Below, piece after piece: positions 27,695 through 36,343 of a DNA stretch of 64,000 nt. The DNA is taken from assembly GCA_011390635.1 (NCBI GenBank), contig JAABSA010000009.1, positions 55,343 through 119,342 on the forward strand, given 5' to 3'. Position 1 is the stretch's first letter, and every line of letters begins with the position of its first letter. The notes beneath the pieces were generated by a model. The model had not been told where the DNA came from and did not search any database. It was given only the letters and a program-made list of their open reading frames with translations. The translations under genes were made by a program, and so were the position numbers. The stretch is from Desulfotignum sp. (GTDB lineage: Bacteria; Desulfobacterota; Desulfobacteria; Desulfobacterales; Desulfobacteraceae).

Positions 27695-28805
27695 TTTCAA
27701 TGGTCTCCATAATCTTGGCCGGGGGAATCAGCACCCCGTTCATCTGGCCGTAAAAATCCACCTGCTTGCCGCACAGCACTCTTTTGATTTCATTGATATA
27801 CTGGCCCAGGTTCATTTCAATCACCACCACCCGTTTATAAGGGGCTGCCTTTTCCACAAGCAGGGTTTCCGGTACCGGCCACAGGGTTTTCAAGGACAAA
27901 GTGGAAACCGGGGTACCCTTTTGTGCCAGGGCCGCTGCCGCATCTGCAACCGCCCGTGAGGTGATGCCGTAGGAGATCACCAGCGTGTCGGTGTCCGGCA
28001 CAAGGTGTTCTTCGTACAGGGTGATGCGGTCCATGGCGTCATGGAGCTTGGTACGCAGCCGCTGCTGCATATCCCCGATGACCCGGGGATCGATGGTGAT
28101 ATACCCGTCCGGACCATGGGTGGAGGATGTCTGGCGTACCAGGGTGGGGCCGCCGATGGGTAAAAACGGCGGGGCCTTGTCCGGGTCTGCGGCAAACGGC
28201 ACATAGGGGGCGTTTCCGGTATAGGGGGTGCGCGTCACAATAGGGGGCAGGTTGAGATCATCCATGTCAAAGCTTTCCTTGGTCATGCCGATCTCCTTGT
28301 TAGAGGCAATAAATACCGGACATCTGAATTCCTCGGCAAAGTTGAAGGCATGCACCGTAAGTTCCAGGCAGTCTTTGGCATCTGTGGGGGCCAGTACAAT
28401 GACGGGTACCCCGGATGTGGATCCCCACCGCATAAACTGGATGTCGGAATCAGCACCCCGGGTGGCTGATCCTGTGGAGGGCCCCAGGCGCTGAACATTG
28501 GCGATCACCAATGGAATCTCACTGCCGATGGCAAAGGAAATGTGTTCACTGTAGAGGCTGATGCCGGGGCCTGATGTGGCTGTGAGTACTTTTTTGCCGG
28601 CCATGGATGCGCCGATGCAGTATCCCATGGAAGCAATCTCATCTTCGCCCTGGATACAGATACCGTCCTTTGGGGGCAGCATTTTGAGCATATTATTGAA
28701 AATGGTGGTGGCCGGTGTGATGGGATAGCCGGCAAAAAAATTGCATCCCGCAGCAATGGCCCCCCTGGCAACCGCTTCGTTGCCTTCCATGAATACAAAT
28801 GCCAT
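27687..28805 (-). CDS. korA: 2-oxoacid:ferredoxin oxidoreductase alpha subunit
   Basis: A 372-residue pyrimidine-domain subunit with 'GNEAVARGAIAAGCNFFAGY', 'YPITPAT', 'QGEDEIASMGYCIGASMAGK' and 'TATSGPGISLYSE', all typical of KorA/VorB. AAGGAGACC precedes the ATG. It is the first gene of the leftward catabolic block and diverges from the GntR regulator. The substrate may be 2-oxoglutarate or a branched or unusual 2-oxoacid; the alpha sequence alone does not decide. Regulation by the divergent GntR protein through the repeats at 28822-28856 is likely. Confidence 0.9.
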   Translation of the reverse strand: MAFVFMEGNEAVARGAIAAGCNFFAGYPITPATTIFNNMLKMLPPKDGICIQGEDEIASMGYCIGASMAGKKVLTATSGPGISLYSEHISFAIGSEIPLVIANVQRLGPSTGSATRGADSDIQFMRWGSTSGVPVIVLAPTDAKDCLELTVHAFNFAEEFRCPVFIASNKEIGMTKESFDMDDLNLPPIVTRTPYTGNAPYVPFAADPDKAPPFLPIGGPTLVRQTSSTHGPDGYITIDPRVIGDMQQRLRTKLHDAMDRITLYEEHLVPDTDTLVISYGITSRAVADAAAALAQKGTPVSTLSLKTLWPVPETLLVEKAAPYKRVVVIEMNLGQYINEIKRVLCGKQVDFYGQMNGVLIPPAKIMETIEND

Positions 28806-28821
28806 AATGGTCTCCTTATGT

Positions 28822-28856
28822 TTTGATCAGGTCTGTGCAATAAAGATCTGATCAAA
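28822..28856. promoter_or_regulatory. Inverted repeat operator candidate upstream of korA
   Basis: TTTGATCAG (28822-28830) and its exact complement CTGATCAAA (28848-28856) face each other across 17 bases, and a third imperfect half (CTGATTAAA) begins near 28860. They lie 17-60 bases upstream of the korA start. The divergent GntR gene makes them the best operator candidates. The -10/-35 of korA is not clear to me. Confidence 0.5.
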
Positions 28857-28888
28857 TATCTGATTAAATATCGAGGGAATTTTACCGG

Positions 28889-28898
28889 GTGACGTCAC
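28889..28898. promoter_or_regulatory. Perfect 10-bp palindrome GTGACGTCAC in the korA-gntR spacer
   Basis: GTGACGTCAC is a perfect palindrome midway between the divergent genes. It differs from the TGATCA-type repeats nearer korA, so two different proteins may bind here. No binding evidence exists beyond symmetry. Confidence 0.3.
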
Positions 28899-28929
28899 AT
28901 ATGTCAAGGCAAAATTCCCATAATTTTAA

Positions 28930-28956
28930 TTGATTTTATCCTGGTCTTGGTATAAT
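28930..28956 (+). promoter_or_regulatory. Possible sigma-70 promoter of the GntR gene
   Basis: TTGATT (28930-28935) and a perfect TATAAT (28951-28956) are 15 bases apart, slightly short. The -10 box overlaps the first ATG of the GntR frame (28955). If used, translation must start further in, for example at the ATG at 28967. Confidence 0.3.
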
Positions 28957-29668
28957 GATGACGGTCATGGAAGCCATAAGAAAAGCAGAAGCCAAAAAAA
29001 CCAAGGAAGATTTTACCCGTGAAGCCTATATGGGCATCCGCCGAATGTTTTTTCACAACGAAATTATTCCGGGCCAGAAAATTTCCTATGGAGATCTGGC
29101 AAAGCGGTTAAACATGAGTACCACCCCGGTGATCCAGGCATTGAAACACCTGGAATTTCAGGGGCTGGTGCGGCATGAGCCCAACCGGGGGTATTACACG
29201 GAAAATGTCAGCCTGGCCGAGATCATCGAGATTTATGAGTTCAGGGAATTGATCGAGGTGTCTTTGCTGGAAACCACCATTGACACTATTGGCAAACGGG
29301 GTCTGAACCAGTTGAAAAAAGCCCTGGACAATCACCTGGCAGCGGTGCGTGATATCTACCTTAAGGAGCGGCTCCGCAAGGATATGGAGTTTCATTTAAA
29401 GCTGGCCCAGTTGTCCGGCAACCGGATCCAGATCAATACCCTGACCTATTTGTTTGACCTTTTGTACCTCAAATACCGGGGAAATATTTTGTTTGTCACC
29501 CCCATGGACCGGGTGGACAGCGAACACATTCAATTGTATGAAGCCATTGAAAAAAAAGATGTCACACAGGCCCGGGATGTTTTGTCCCGACACATCTCCA
29601 ATGTGAAACAACATGCCATTGAAAGCACCAGGCGGGCCCTGGCTGAAAAGCGCATCAAAACCATCTGA
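28955..29668 (+). CDS. GntR-family transcriptional regulator (FadR/FCD subfamily)
   Basis: A 237-residue regulator with an N-terminal winged helix (about residues 20-90: 'GDLAKRLNMSTTPVIQALKH', 'LVRHEPNRGYYT') and a C-terminal all-helical FCD ligand domain with the expected Asp/His metal-binding positions ('DMEFHLKLAQLSGN', 'EHIQLYEAIEKKD', 'LSRHISNVKQH'). FCD proteins sense small carboxylates. It is divergent from korA and probably controls the leftward block. The exact start is uncertain: 28955, 28958 and 28967 are in-frame ATGs without a clear ribosome binding site, and a TATAAT overlaps the first. Confidence 0.88.
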   Translation: MMTVMEAIRKAEAKKTKEDFTREAYMGIRRMFFHNEIIPGQKISYGDLAKRLNMSTTPVIQALKHLEFQGLVRHEPNRGYYTENVSLAEIIEIYEFRELIEVSLLETTIDTIGKRGLNQLKKALDNHLAAVRDIYLKERLRKDMEFHLKLAQLSGNRIQINTLTYLFDLLYLKYRGNILFVTPMDRVDSEHIQLYEAIEKKDVTQARDVLSRHISNVKQHAIESTRRALAEKRIKTI

Positions 29669-29680
29669 TGCCCATCCCCT

Positions 29681-29732
29681 GATCCGGCAGCTGGCAGTCC
29701 CGACCGGTATCTCTGCCGGTCCTGGCCGGATC
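29681..29732 (+). terminator. Terminator hairpin after the GntR gene
   Basis: GATCCGGC (29681-29688) pairs with GCCGGATC (29725-29732), enclosing a second inner stem GACCGG/CCGGTC, and TTTT follows. It lies 13 bases after the GntR stop and separates it from the converging unknown gene. Confidence 0.5.
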
Positions 29733-29742
29733 TTTTACGGTG

Positions 29743-31530
29743 TCACTTCAGTTGCAGCCACTCAAACCAGATGGGATAATTTTTTTTGTACCAGGTTAAT
29801 ATCTGCCGCAGCTTTTTCTGATTGTCCTGTGAAATGGTTGCCTCTGAAATTTTGTCAAATGCCAGCACCACAGTGTCGCCATGATAGGTTAATGCATCGT
29901 AGCACAGGGTCTGCAATTCATTGCGGATCCGTCCGGAGTCAGATATCTTCACGGCCCGGTGCATGAAATCCTCTCCCTTGAGAAACCGGTTGAGCAGGGG
30001 GCTGAACACCAGCTTGCTTTCTTTTATGTTTTCCAGCAATCGCAGGGCAAAGGTGATGCGTTTGTCGCCCATGGCGGTTGTCAACCGCACTGTGACTTCA
30101 TAGGTGTCATCACAAATCTGTGTGACACCCGGAGCACCGGTATAGGGGTCTGGCAGCATATATCCGGCCCCTGCCAGGGCCTGCCATTTTTTTTCAAAAA
30201 GAAGGTCTCCGGCGCTGATGGTGCGCCTGTCCAGGGGGATACCAGCTTTTTTTGCCAGCCGGATACTTTCCCGGTAGGTTTCAATGGTCTCCGTATCCAG
30301 GTGCGGGTCGTTGACCAGGGTCTGCAGTTGATCCGCAAAATCATGGCTTTCCGGATCCAGTTTCATGGTGGCGGCATCTGTGTGGGCCGGGAACAAAAAT
30401 TTGGAGGACAATACCGCCAGGGAAACGGACAGATCCAGAATGGGGGCCAGGCTGGCTGCCTGGATCGCCTCGGCCGAGGCAGCGTATCCATCCACGATGA
30501 ACAGGTGCCGGGTCTGGTTTTCATCTTCCCAGTCCCCCACAGTCAGGGTGGGTGCATAGGTGCCTGAATCAGTGAACGGGGCATAACCTGACGGCAGAGA
30601 CCAGGTCTCATCCACCAGGTGTGCACCGCTTTCTTTCCACTGGTCCCATATCTGCCCGATGCGCCTGGCCCGTTTTTCACCCCCCAGGGTCCACACATGG
30701 ATATGGCGGGGCAAAATCCCGGGATAGGCTTTCTGGATGGCTTTTACCACCAGGTGTCTGGGGGTGAAAAAATCAACGAGCACCGAGTCTTCAGCAGCTT
30801 GTTTCACCACTTTTCCGGGCACCACCAGGGTGCCGATATATCCTTCATACTGGTCGGTGATGGCCAGAGGCTGGTCAAACAGGTGCAGTACGGTCAACGG
30901 ACCGGTTTCTTCTCCTTTGGCAAACCGGGAGGTATTCTCCAACGTATCAATGGCCGCTCCCCATACCGTGATATCGCGCTTGGCAGTCTCCCGTTTGAAA
31001 TCTTCCCAGGCATAGCACGGATCATTAATCAGTTGCAGCACACAGGCTTCCAGAAATTTTGCCACCTGGGGCCGGGCATAGATCCGGCCGAATCCCAGCA
31101 GGGGGTTGGCACCCATTTCCAGGGTTTCTCCACCTTTGGGCATCAGGCCTTCGCCTAAACAGACCATGATGGCATGGTTTTCCGGAAGGGTTCGGGACAG
31201 GTACCAGAGACTCTCACTCATGGCATATGCGGAGATGGCATCTGCATCTTTTTTAATGATATTGAGTGCTTTTTTTTCCAGGCCCGCTCCCTGGCCGTAA
31301 TGCCCGAAAAGCCGGGTACCCAGCGCGGTGACCGCAAGGGTCATTGCCAGCATTTTTTCGGTGCGGTCATCGGTAAAAGAGATGGTATCCAGGATGTCAT
31401 CTTCAGGATTTCCCCGCATTCGTTCAATGCGCACATCTTCCAGCCACAGGTGGAGCCTGCCCAGGATGGGCCGGGTATCAAAGGCCCACTGGGAAATGAG
31501 GTTTTTTTTCTTCATGTCGGTGATGTCCAT
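29743..31530 (-). CDS. Unrecognised 595-residue cytoplasmic protein
   Basis: I do not recognise a family. A strong ribosome binding site (GGAGGGGG) precedes the ATG, and codon use looks like the neighbours, so the gene is real. There is no signal peptide or clear transmembrane helix. The middle (about residues 215-370) alternates strands and helices ('VLHLFDQPLAITDQYEGYIG', 'LVDFFTPRHLVVKAI', 'IHVWTLGG', 'HLFIVDGYAASAEAI') and may be a nucleotide- or cofactor-binding fold. The N-terminal 150 residues are helical with 'LGTRLFGHYGQGAG'. No catalytic motif can be named. It stands alone between the converging GntR gene and the divergent recD2 gene. Confidence 0.8.
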   Translation of the reverse strand: MDITDMKKKNLISQWAFDTRPILGRLHLWLEDVRIERMRGNPEDDILDTISFTDDRTEKMLAMTLAVTALGTRLFGHYGQGAGLEKKALNIIKKDADAISAYAMSESLWYLSRTLPENHAIMVCLGEGLMPKGGETLEMGANPLLGFGRIYARPQVAKFLEACVLQLINDPCYAWEDFKRETAKRDITVWGAAIDTLENTSRFAKGEETGPLTVLHLFDQPLAITDQYEGYIGTLVVPGKVVKQAAEDSVLVDFFTPRHLVVKAIQKAYPGILPRHIHVWTLGGEKRARRIGQIWDQWKESGAHLVDETWSLPSGYAPFTDSGTYAPTLTVGDWEDENQTRHLFIVDGYAASAEAIQAASLAPILDLSVSLAVLSSKFLFPAHTDAATMKLDPESHDFADQLQTLVNDPHLDTETIETYRESIRLAKKAGIPLDRRTISAGDLLFEKKWQALAGAGYMLPDPYTGAPGVTQICDDTYEVTVRLTTAMGDKRITFALRLLENIKESKLVFSPLLNRFLKGEDFMHRAVKISDSGRIRNELQTLCYDALTYHGDTVVLAFDKISEATISQDNQKKLRQILTWYKKNYPIWFEWLQLK

Positions 31531-31641
31531 GGGTACCCCCTCCTTTTTTGTGAGATTGTACTGTCAGCAAAACAGGTATCATTTACCGGGAAAATCTGTC
31601 AAGGATTAACCATGGCTTGTTCTTTTCCCCTGATGTGAGAT

Positions 31642-34215
31642 ATGGTACCATGCATCATGCATCAGAATGATTCACATCCGCCTGTCCCACCGCCGGCAGG
31701 TCCCCGGGCCCGTTTTTCTGCCGGCAACAGGACCATTGCCGCACGTCTGAGCGGCGTGGTGGACCGGATCACCTATCACAACCCGGACAATGGCTGGTCC
31801 GTACTCCAGGTGCTGCCCTTTGATGCGCCGGCAACCCGTGAAACCGTTCTGGTGCATCAGACCCGGGTGTTTGCCGGAGCTTCCATGGCATTTGAAGGGT
31901 TCTGGCAGGAGCATCCCAAATATGGGCGCCAGTTTTCCGCCACCCTGGCAGAAGAGCAAAAACCAGCCTCGGCTGCGGCCCTGGAAAAATATATCGGTTC
32001 CGGTCTTATAAAAGGGGTGGGTCCCAAAACCGCCAAAAAAATTGTCGGGCATTTCAAGGACCAGACCCTGGACGTGTTTGAAGAAAATATTCACCGCCTC
32101 ATGGAAGTGCCGGGTATTGCCCATAAAAAACTGGAAATGATATCCAGTGCATGGACCGAACACCGGGCTATCCGGGAAGTGATGATGTTTCTGCAGTCCC
32201 ATGGCATTTCCACTTTGTTTTCCGTGCGCATTTACAAGGCCTATGGGGATGATGCCATTGCCAATGTCATGGCAGACCCCTACCGTCTGGCGGATGATTT
32301 TTACGGCATCGGATTTTTTTCCGCCGACAAAGTGGCGTTGCACATGGGGCTGGCAAAGGACAGCCCCCAGCGCATTATCGCAGGTATCCGCCATGTGCTG
32401 TCCGCTGCCAGAAATTTCGGTCATTGTTTTTTAACCTTTTCCCAGATCCAGGACCAGGTAAAGGAACTGCTGGAACTGGACCTGTCCGGCATGCTTTCGG
32501 ATATCCTGGAAACCATGGAAACCGATCGGCTGCTCATGCGGCGGACCCTGGCCCTGGAGCCGAAAGAAGCACCTCAGTCCTGCTATTATGCCCGGTCCCT
32601 GTATTTTGATGAGCTGTATGCGGCAAGACGCGTTGCAGGTATAAAAGACCCATCGGCTGTGGACATTCCCCGTATAAAGCGTTGGATACAATTGTTTTGC
32701 AAGGCCAAAAACATGCAGTTGAGTCCTGAACAGGCAGCAGCTGTCCAGGGCATCGTCGGCAAAGGGGTTTCCATTCTTACCGGAGGACCCGGCTGCGGTA
32801 AGACCACCGCCACAAGGGTGTTGGTGCAGCTTATTGAGGCCATGGGGGCAAGGGTGCTTCTGACAGCCCCTACCGGCCGGGCAGCCCAGCGCATGGGAGA
32901 GGTCATCGGCCGGGAAGCAAAAACCATTCACCGGCTTCTGGGGTGGCAGAACGGCCGGTTCAAGAAAAACGAAGACACGCCGCTGGAAATGGATTTTCTG
33001 GTGGTGGATGAGTGCTCCATGCTGGATATCAGCCTGACAGCGTCTTTGCTCAAGGCGGTACCCGAAGGCTGCCAGGTGGTGTTTATCGGAGATTTCGACC
33101 AGCTGCCCTCGGTGGGGGCGGGCAATGTGCTCAGGGACATGATCACATCCCGCCGGATCACCTGCTTTACGCTTACAAAAATCTTCCGCCAGGCAGCCCA
33201 GTCTCTGATCATCCAGTATGCCCACCAGATAAATGCAGGAAAGATGCCCTGGATTGCCTCTCCGTTCAAAGATCCGTCCGTGTGGCAGGACCATACCGAC
33301 TGCCTGTTTCTGGATTCTGACGAGGCCACCGCAGAACAGCTGCAGTTCATCAGGCGCATCAAGGCCCTGATGAACCTGGAGAAAAATGGGGAGTCTTCGG
33401 GTCTGGCAGACCCGGATCTGTTCGAATTCCGGGTAGAAGAATCGGTGCACCCTTATGAAACAGAGATCCAGATCCCCAAAAAATTTGTCCATGTGAACCT
33501 GGAACAGGTGGCCAAGGCCGGTACCCGGGTGGAAGAGCTGCTGGCGGTGCTCCAAAAAGTGCATCCCTGGTCCTCTTTGCATTACGGGCTGACAGCCGTG
33601 GAAGTCATCAAAAAACTGTACATGGAATGGATTCCCAAATACCATGGGCCGGCCCCGGAAATCCAGATTCTGTCTCCCATGACCAGAGGATCACTGGGCA
33701 CGGTGAACCTGAACCGGGTGATCCAGGAAACCGCCAACCCGCAAAGCCCTGGCAAAGCCCAGCTCACGGTGGGCCAGCGTATTTTCCGGGTGGGGGACCG
33801 GGTGATTCACCGCAAGAACAACTATGACCTGAACGTGTTCAACGGTGATATCGGCACCATCACCGCCATCAATACCGTTGATCTGACCCTCAAGGTCTGT
33901 TTTTCTGTCGACACCCCGCCGGTGCTGTACCGCCAGGCCGACATCATGGAGCTGGATCTGGCCTATGCCGTGACCATTCACAAATCCCAGGGGTCCGAGT
34001 TTGAGGCGGTGATTATTCCTGTCATGACCCAGCATTTCAAGATGCTGTTTCGCAACCTGATCTACACCGGGATTACACGGGCCAGGAAACTGGCCGTGTT
34101 TGTGGGTACCCGGCGCGCCCTGGCCATGGCGGTGAAAAATGCGGATATCTCCAAACGGCAGACTGCGCTGGCCCGGTTGCTCATGGACGAAGCAGACCGG
34201 CAAAGATCCGGATGA
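31642..34215 (+). CDS. recD2: RecD2-type ATP-dependent DNA helicase
   Basis: An 857-residue SF1B helicase of the RecD2 class, which acts without RecBC. The N-terminal OB-like and helix-hairpin-helix regions are present ('LSGVVDRITYHNPDNGWSVL', 'GSGLIKGVGPKTAKKIVGHF'). The motor carries Walker A 'GGPGCGKTTAT' (about 380), 'APTGRAAQRM', 'DFLVVDECSMLD' (Walker B), 'GDFDQLPSVGAGNVL' and the C-terminal 'AYAVTIHKSQGSEFE' and 'YTGITRARKL'. Family members unwind DNA 5' to 3' in repair. A roughly 70-residue insertion lies near 565-635. The first ATG is 31642; ATGs at 31657 and 31672 are alternatives. It converges with the UvrD-like helicase gene. Confidence 0.92.
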   Translation: MVPCIMHQNDSHPPVPPPAGPRARFSAGNRTIAARLSGVVDRITYHNPDNGWSVLQVLPFDAPATRETVLVHQTRVFAGASMAFEGFWQEHPKYGRQFSATLAEEQKPASAAALEKYIGSGLIKGVGPKTAKKIVGHFKDQTLDVFEENIHRLMEVPGIAHKKLEMISSAWTEHRAIREVMMFLQSHGISTLFSVRIYKAYGDDAIANVMADPYRLADDFYGIGFFSADKVALHMGLAKDSPQRIIAGIRHVLSAARNFGHCFLTFSQIQDQVKELLELDLSGMLSDILETMETDRLLMRRTLALEPKEAPQSCYYARSLYFDELYAARRVAGIKDPSAVDIPRIKRWIQLFCKAKNMQLSPEQAAAVQGIVGKGVSILTGGPGCGKTTATRVLVQLIEAMGARVLLTAPTGRAAQRMGEVIGREAKTIHRLLGWQNGRFKKNEDTPLEMDFLVVDECSMLDISLTASLLKAVPEGCQVVFIGDFDQLPSVGAGNVLRDMITSRRITCFTLTKIFRQAAQSLIIQYAHQINAGKMPWIASPFKDPSVWQDHTDCLFLDSDEATAEQLQFIRRIKALMNLEKNGESSGLADPDLFEFRVEESVHPYETEIQIPKKFVHVNLEQVAKAGTRVEELLAVLQKVHPWSSLHYGLTAVEVIKKLYMEWIPKYHGPAPEIQILSPMTRGSLGTVNLNRVIQETANPQSPGKAQLTVGQRIFRVGDRVIHRKNNYDLNVFNGDIGTITAINTVDLTLKVCFSVDTPPVLYRQADIMELDLAYAVTIHKSQGSEFEAVIIPVMTQHFKMLFRNLIYTGITRARKLAVFVGTRRALAMAVKNADISKRQTALARLLMDEADRQRSG

Positions 34216-34237
34216 GGGACCGGGCTTGCAGCTACAG

Positions 34238-35701
34238 TCAGTGCTGCTGGCGAAAAAGCCTGATAAATGACGGAATTGAGCTGTTTTTGTGAAACCGCAG
34301 ATGGATCCTTGCCCGGGTGACGGCCACATAGATCAGGTTGAATTCATCCTGATCCACCCCGGCCGGGTCCACGGGATTTTCGTCTTTGACAAGGGGGAAA
34401 AAATCATCCATGACCAGAACATTGTCCCATTCAAGCCCTTTTGCCTTATGGGCCGTGGTCAAAATGATGCCGGCCCGGTCCGTATCCACGGTTTTTTCTT
34501 TGATGCGGTCCACATGTCCGGGCAGGGCCTTCCCGTACTTTTCCACCATGGCGCACACCGATGAAAGCTCCAGGTCCTCCACGGCAGCGGCATAGGACTT
34601 GAGACTGGAAAAGTTGGAAAATCCGCGTATAAACGGATCATAAATCTGAGACAAGCACTTGTCATACAAAAAAAACACTGCCTTGAGCAGGTCCAGCCGG
34701 TATCCTTGTATCCCGCCGGAAAACCCGATGGTGTGCTGCCTGTAAAGCTGCACCGCCCGGTCAAACAGCACGGCATTGGTTCTGGCAACGATGGTGTATC
34801 TGCCGGTATCCCAGGATGGCTTTGTACCCTTGTTTACAGGAGTGCCCCGGATGGGCCGGGTTTCTTTTTTACACACGGACAGAACCATGTTGGCCACCCT
34901 TGCAATGTTGTTGTCAAATCGAAAACTTCTGGTGAGATAACAGGTTTGATCTGCAGTCAAAGAGGTGAGGGTGTCTTTGGCTCCCCTGAAACTGTAAATC
35001 TGCTGGTGGTTGTCTCCTACCAGGATGACGGCTGGATTTTTCCCGGAAGAATTTTGCTGGACCTGGGCCATAACAATGGCAGATACCACCGGATTGATGT
35101 CCTGGGCCTCGTCCAGCAGGATGCAGTCAAAATTCAGGACTGGATTGGACAATTGGTACAGCTTGAGGTATCCGTCATGGATCATGCCGATATCCGGGTG
35201 CGCACCGGTGCACATGAGCCGTCCCAGCTGGTTGGCGTATGACACCAGGTCGGGCGTTTTGCGGCGCTGCTGTTGAAAATATCCCCGGGCGGCTGCCGGT
35301 ATATGGCGGGCAGCCACCACAGCATCTGCAGACACCAGATACCGGTGCAAGGTTTCCATGGTGAACCGGGCGGTTTCATAATCGTCCAGGTCCAGGGCTT
35401 CCATGATCTGGTTGGCCCGGAACCCTTTCACCAGCCGTTCTTTGTACCTGAATCCTCTGGCCTGGAATGCCAAAGAATGGGCGGTGCGGGCCATGACATT
35501 GGGCGGGAATTTTCTGGCTGCCTCCTGCTGCACACTTTTGTTGAATGCCAGGTAGAGAAACCTTAGATGGGGCCGTTTTTTCGCGTAGGCCACCAGGGTG
35601 GTGGTCTTGCCGGTGCCGGCAAAAGCCAGGACCTTGAGAACCTTACCCGGGGCAAGATCGGTGTTAATGATCCGGTGCTGTTCAGATGTGACGTGAATCA
35701 T
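34238..35701 (-). CDS. UvrD/Rep-superfamily helicase, Fbh1-like
   Basis: A 487-residue SF1A helicase, shorter than UvrD (about 720). Motifs: Walker A 'AFAGTGKTTTL' (about residue 28), 'LYLAFNKSVQQEA', 'FDCILLDEAQDINP' (Walker B), 'ILVGDNHQQIYSFRGA', 'ILTTAHKAKGLEWDNVLV' and 'NLIYVAVTRARI'. The short 1B/2B insertions and the 'FNKSVQQEA' motif are like the eukaryotic FBH1 group and its bacterial relatives, which act on recombination intermediates. It has no nuclease domain. It is 22 bases from the converging recD2 stop, and the truncated nitroreductase lies 18 bases upstream on the same strand. Confidence 0.88.
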   Translation of the reverse strand: MIHVTSEQHRIINTDLAPGKVLKVLAFAGTGKTTTLVAYAKKRPHLRFLYLAFNKSVQQEAARKFPPNVMARTAHSLAFQARGFRYKERLVKGFRANQIMEALDLDDYETARFTMETLHRYLVSADAVVAARHIPAAARGYFQQQRRKTPDLVSYANQLGRLMCTGAHPDIGMIHDGYLKLYQLSNPVLNFDCILLDEAQDINPVVSAIVMAQVQQNSSGKNPAVILVGDNHQQIYSFRGAKDTLTSLTADQTCYLTRSFRFDNNIARVANMVLSVCKKETRPIRGTPVNKGTKPSWDTGRYTIVARTNAVLFDRAVQLYRQHTIGFSGGIQGYRLDLLKAVFFLYDKCLSQIYDPFIRGFSNFSSLKSYAAAVEDLELSSVCAMVEKYGKALPGHVDRIKEKTVDTDRAGIILTTAHKAKGLEWDNVLVMDDFFPLVKDENPVDPAGVDQDEFNLIYVAVTRARIHLRFHKNSSIPSFIRLFRQQH

Positions 35702-35719
35702 GGGATGCCAGACCAGGGT

Positions 35720-36001
35720 CTATTTTTTGAAAAATCCCTTTTTTTCCAGAAAGGATTTCATGTGGGGCCGGATCACCTGGCCGGTAAAATCCGCCATTTG
35801 ACTGGTCCATGTCCGGTCTTTGAGCCTGGGTGCCCTTTTTTCATAACAGGCCTGGATGATGGTGCACGCCTGGACATGGTGGGAGGTGCTGGTGCACTGG
35901 GCCGCAGACACAAGAGATCTGAGCAGAACCGCATCCACGGGGGTATTCAAAAATTTTCTGATGGATCGGTGACCGGACAAAAGGTCCAGAATCGGATTCA
36001 T
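35720..36001 (-). pseudogene. Nitroreductase (NfsA-type) with large internal in-frame deletion
   Basis: Ninety-three codons. The first 50 match the start of an NADPH-type nitroreductase ('LLSGHRSIRKFLNTPVD', 'SAAQCTSTSHHVQACTIIQ'), and the last 40 match its extreme C-terminus ('DRTWTSQMADFTGQVIRPHM', 'FLEKKGFF'). The normal protein is about 240-260 residues, so roughly 150 central residues, including most of the FMN site, are missing while the frame is kept. GGAG precedes the ATG. Translation into a stable flavoprotein is unlikely. The deletion junction is near 35846-35852. Confidence 0.75.
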
Positions 36002-36077
36002 GGGGGCTCCATTTCATTCAAAGGTATGGGATGAATATGGTGTGAATCTAACATGTTCCCGGCTCTGTTTCAAGTCT

Positions 36078-36179
36078 GGGGTCAGAAGTTACCCTTTTTG
36101 TCTTGGCAGATATGAAAAAGTTATTGAAAGACCCTGTGTTCTCACCTTCCAAATGTAAAAAAGGGTAATGTCTGACCCC
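36078..36179. repeat. 102-bp inverted-repeat (MITE/REP-like) element, copy 1
   Basis: The left arm begins GGGGTCAGAAGTTACCC and the right arm ends GGGTAATGTCTGACCCC; about 20 of 22 arm bases pair. Copy 2 at 38745-38862 shares the GGGGTCAGAAGTTA start and the following TTTTTGTCTT. Such GGGGTCAG-ended elements are often seen near RAYT-type (Y1) transposases in other bacteria; none is in this window. The rest of the 36002-36343 spacer holds the sigma-54 promoter and leader of the next gene. Confidence 0.75.
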
Positions 36180-36190
36180 GAATATTGCAA

Positions 36191-36206
36191 CGGCATGTTT
36201 CTTGCT
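36191..36206 (+). promoter_or_regulatory. Sigma-54 (-24/-12) promoter upstream of the lytic transglycosylase
   Basis: CGGCATGTTTCTTGCT matches the consensus with correct spacing and a perfect -12 TTGCT; the first T is C. It is about 138 bases before the ATG at 36344 and 12 bases after the inverted-repeat element. Sigma-54 control would fit a cell-wall enzyme of flagellar assembly. Confidence 0.65.
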
Positions 36207-36343
36207 TAGTTAATAAACCGGCACAAACAAAGCATGAAAGGAAAGAACCGTTCAACATACGGCTCTTCATACAAAAAACCATAAGAACAACTGCTTTGCT
36301 GCTTATTGGTAGCGGTTCTGTCAACGAACCCGGCAGGATGTAA

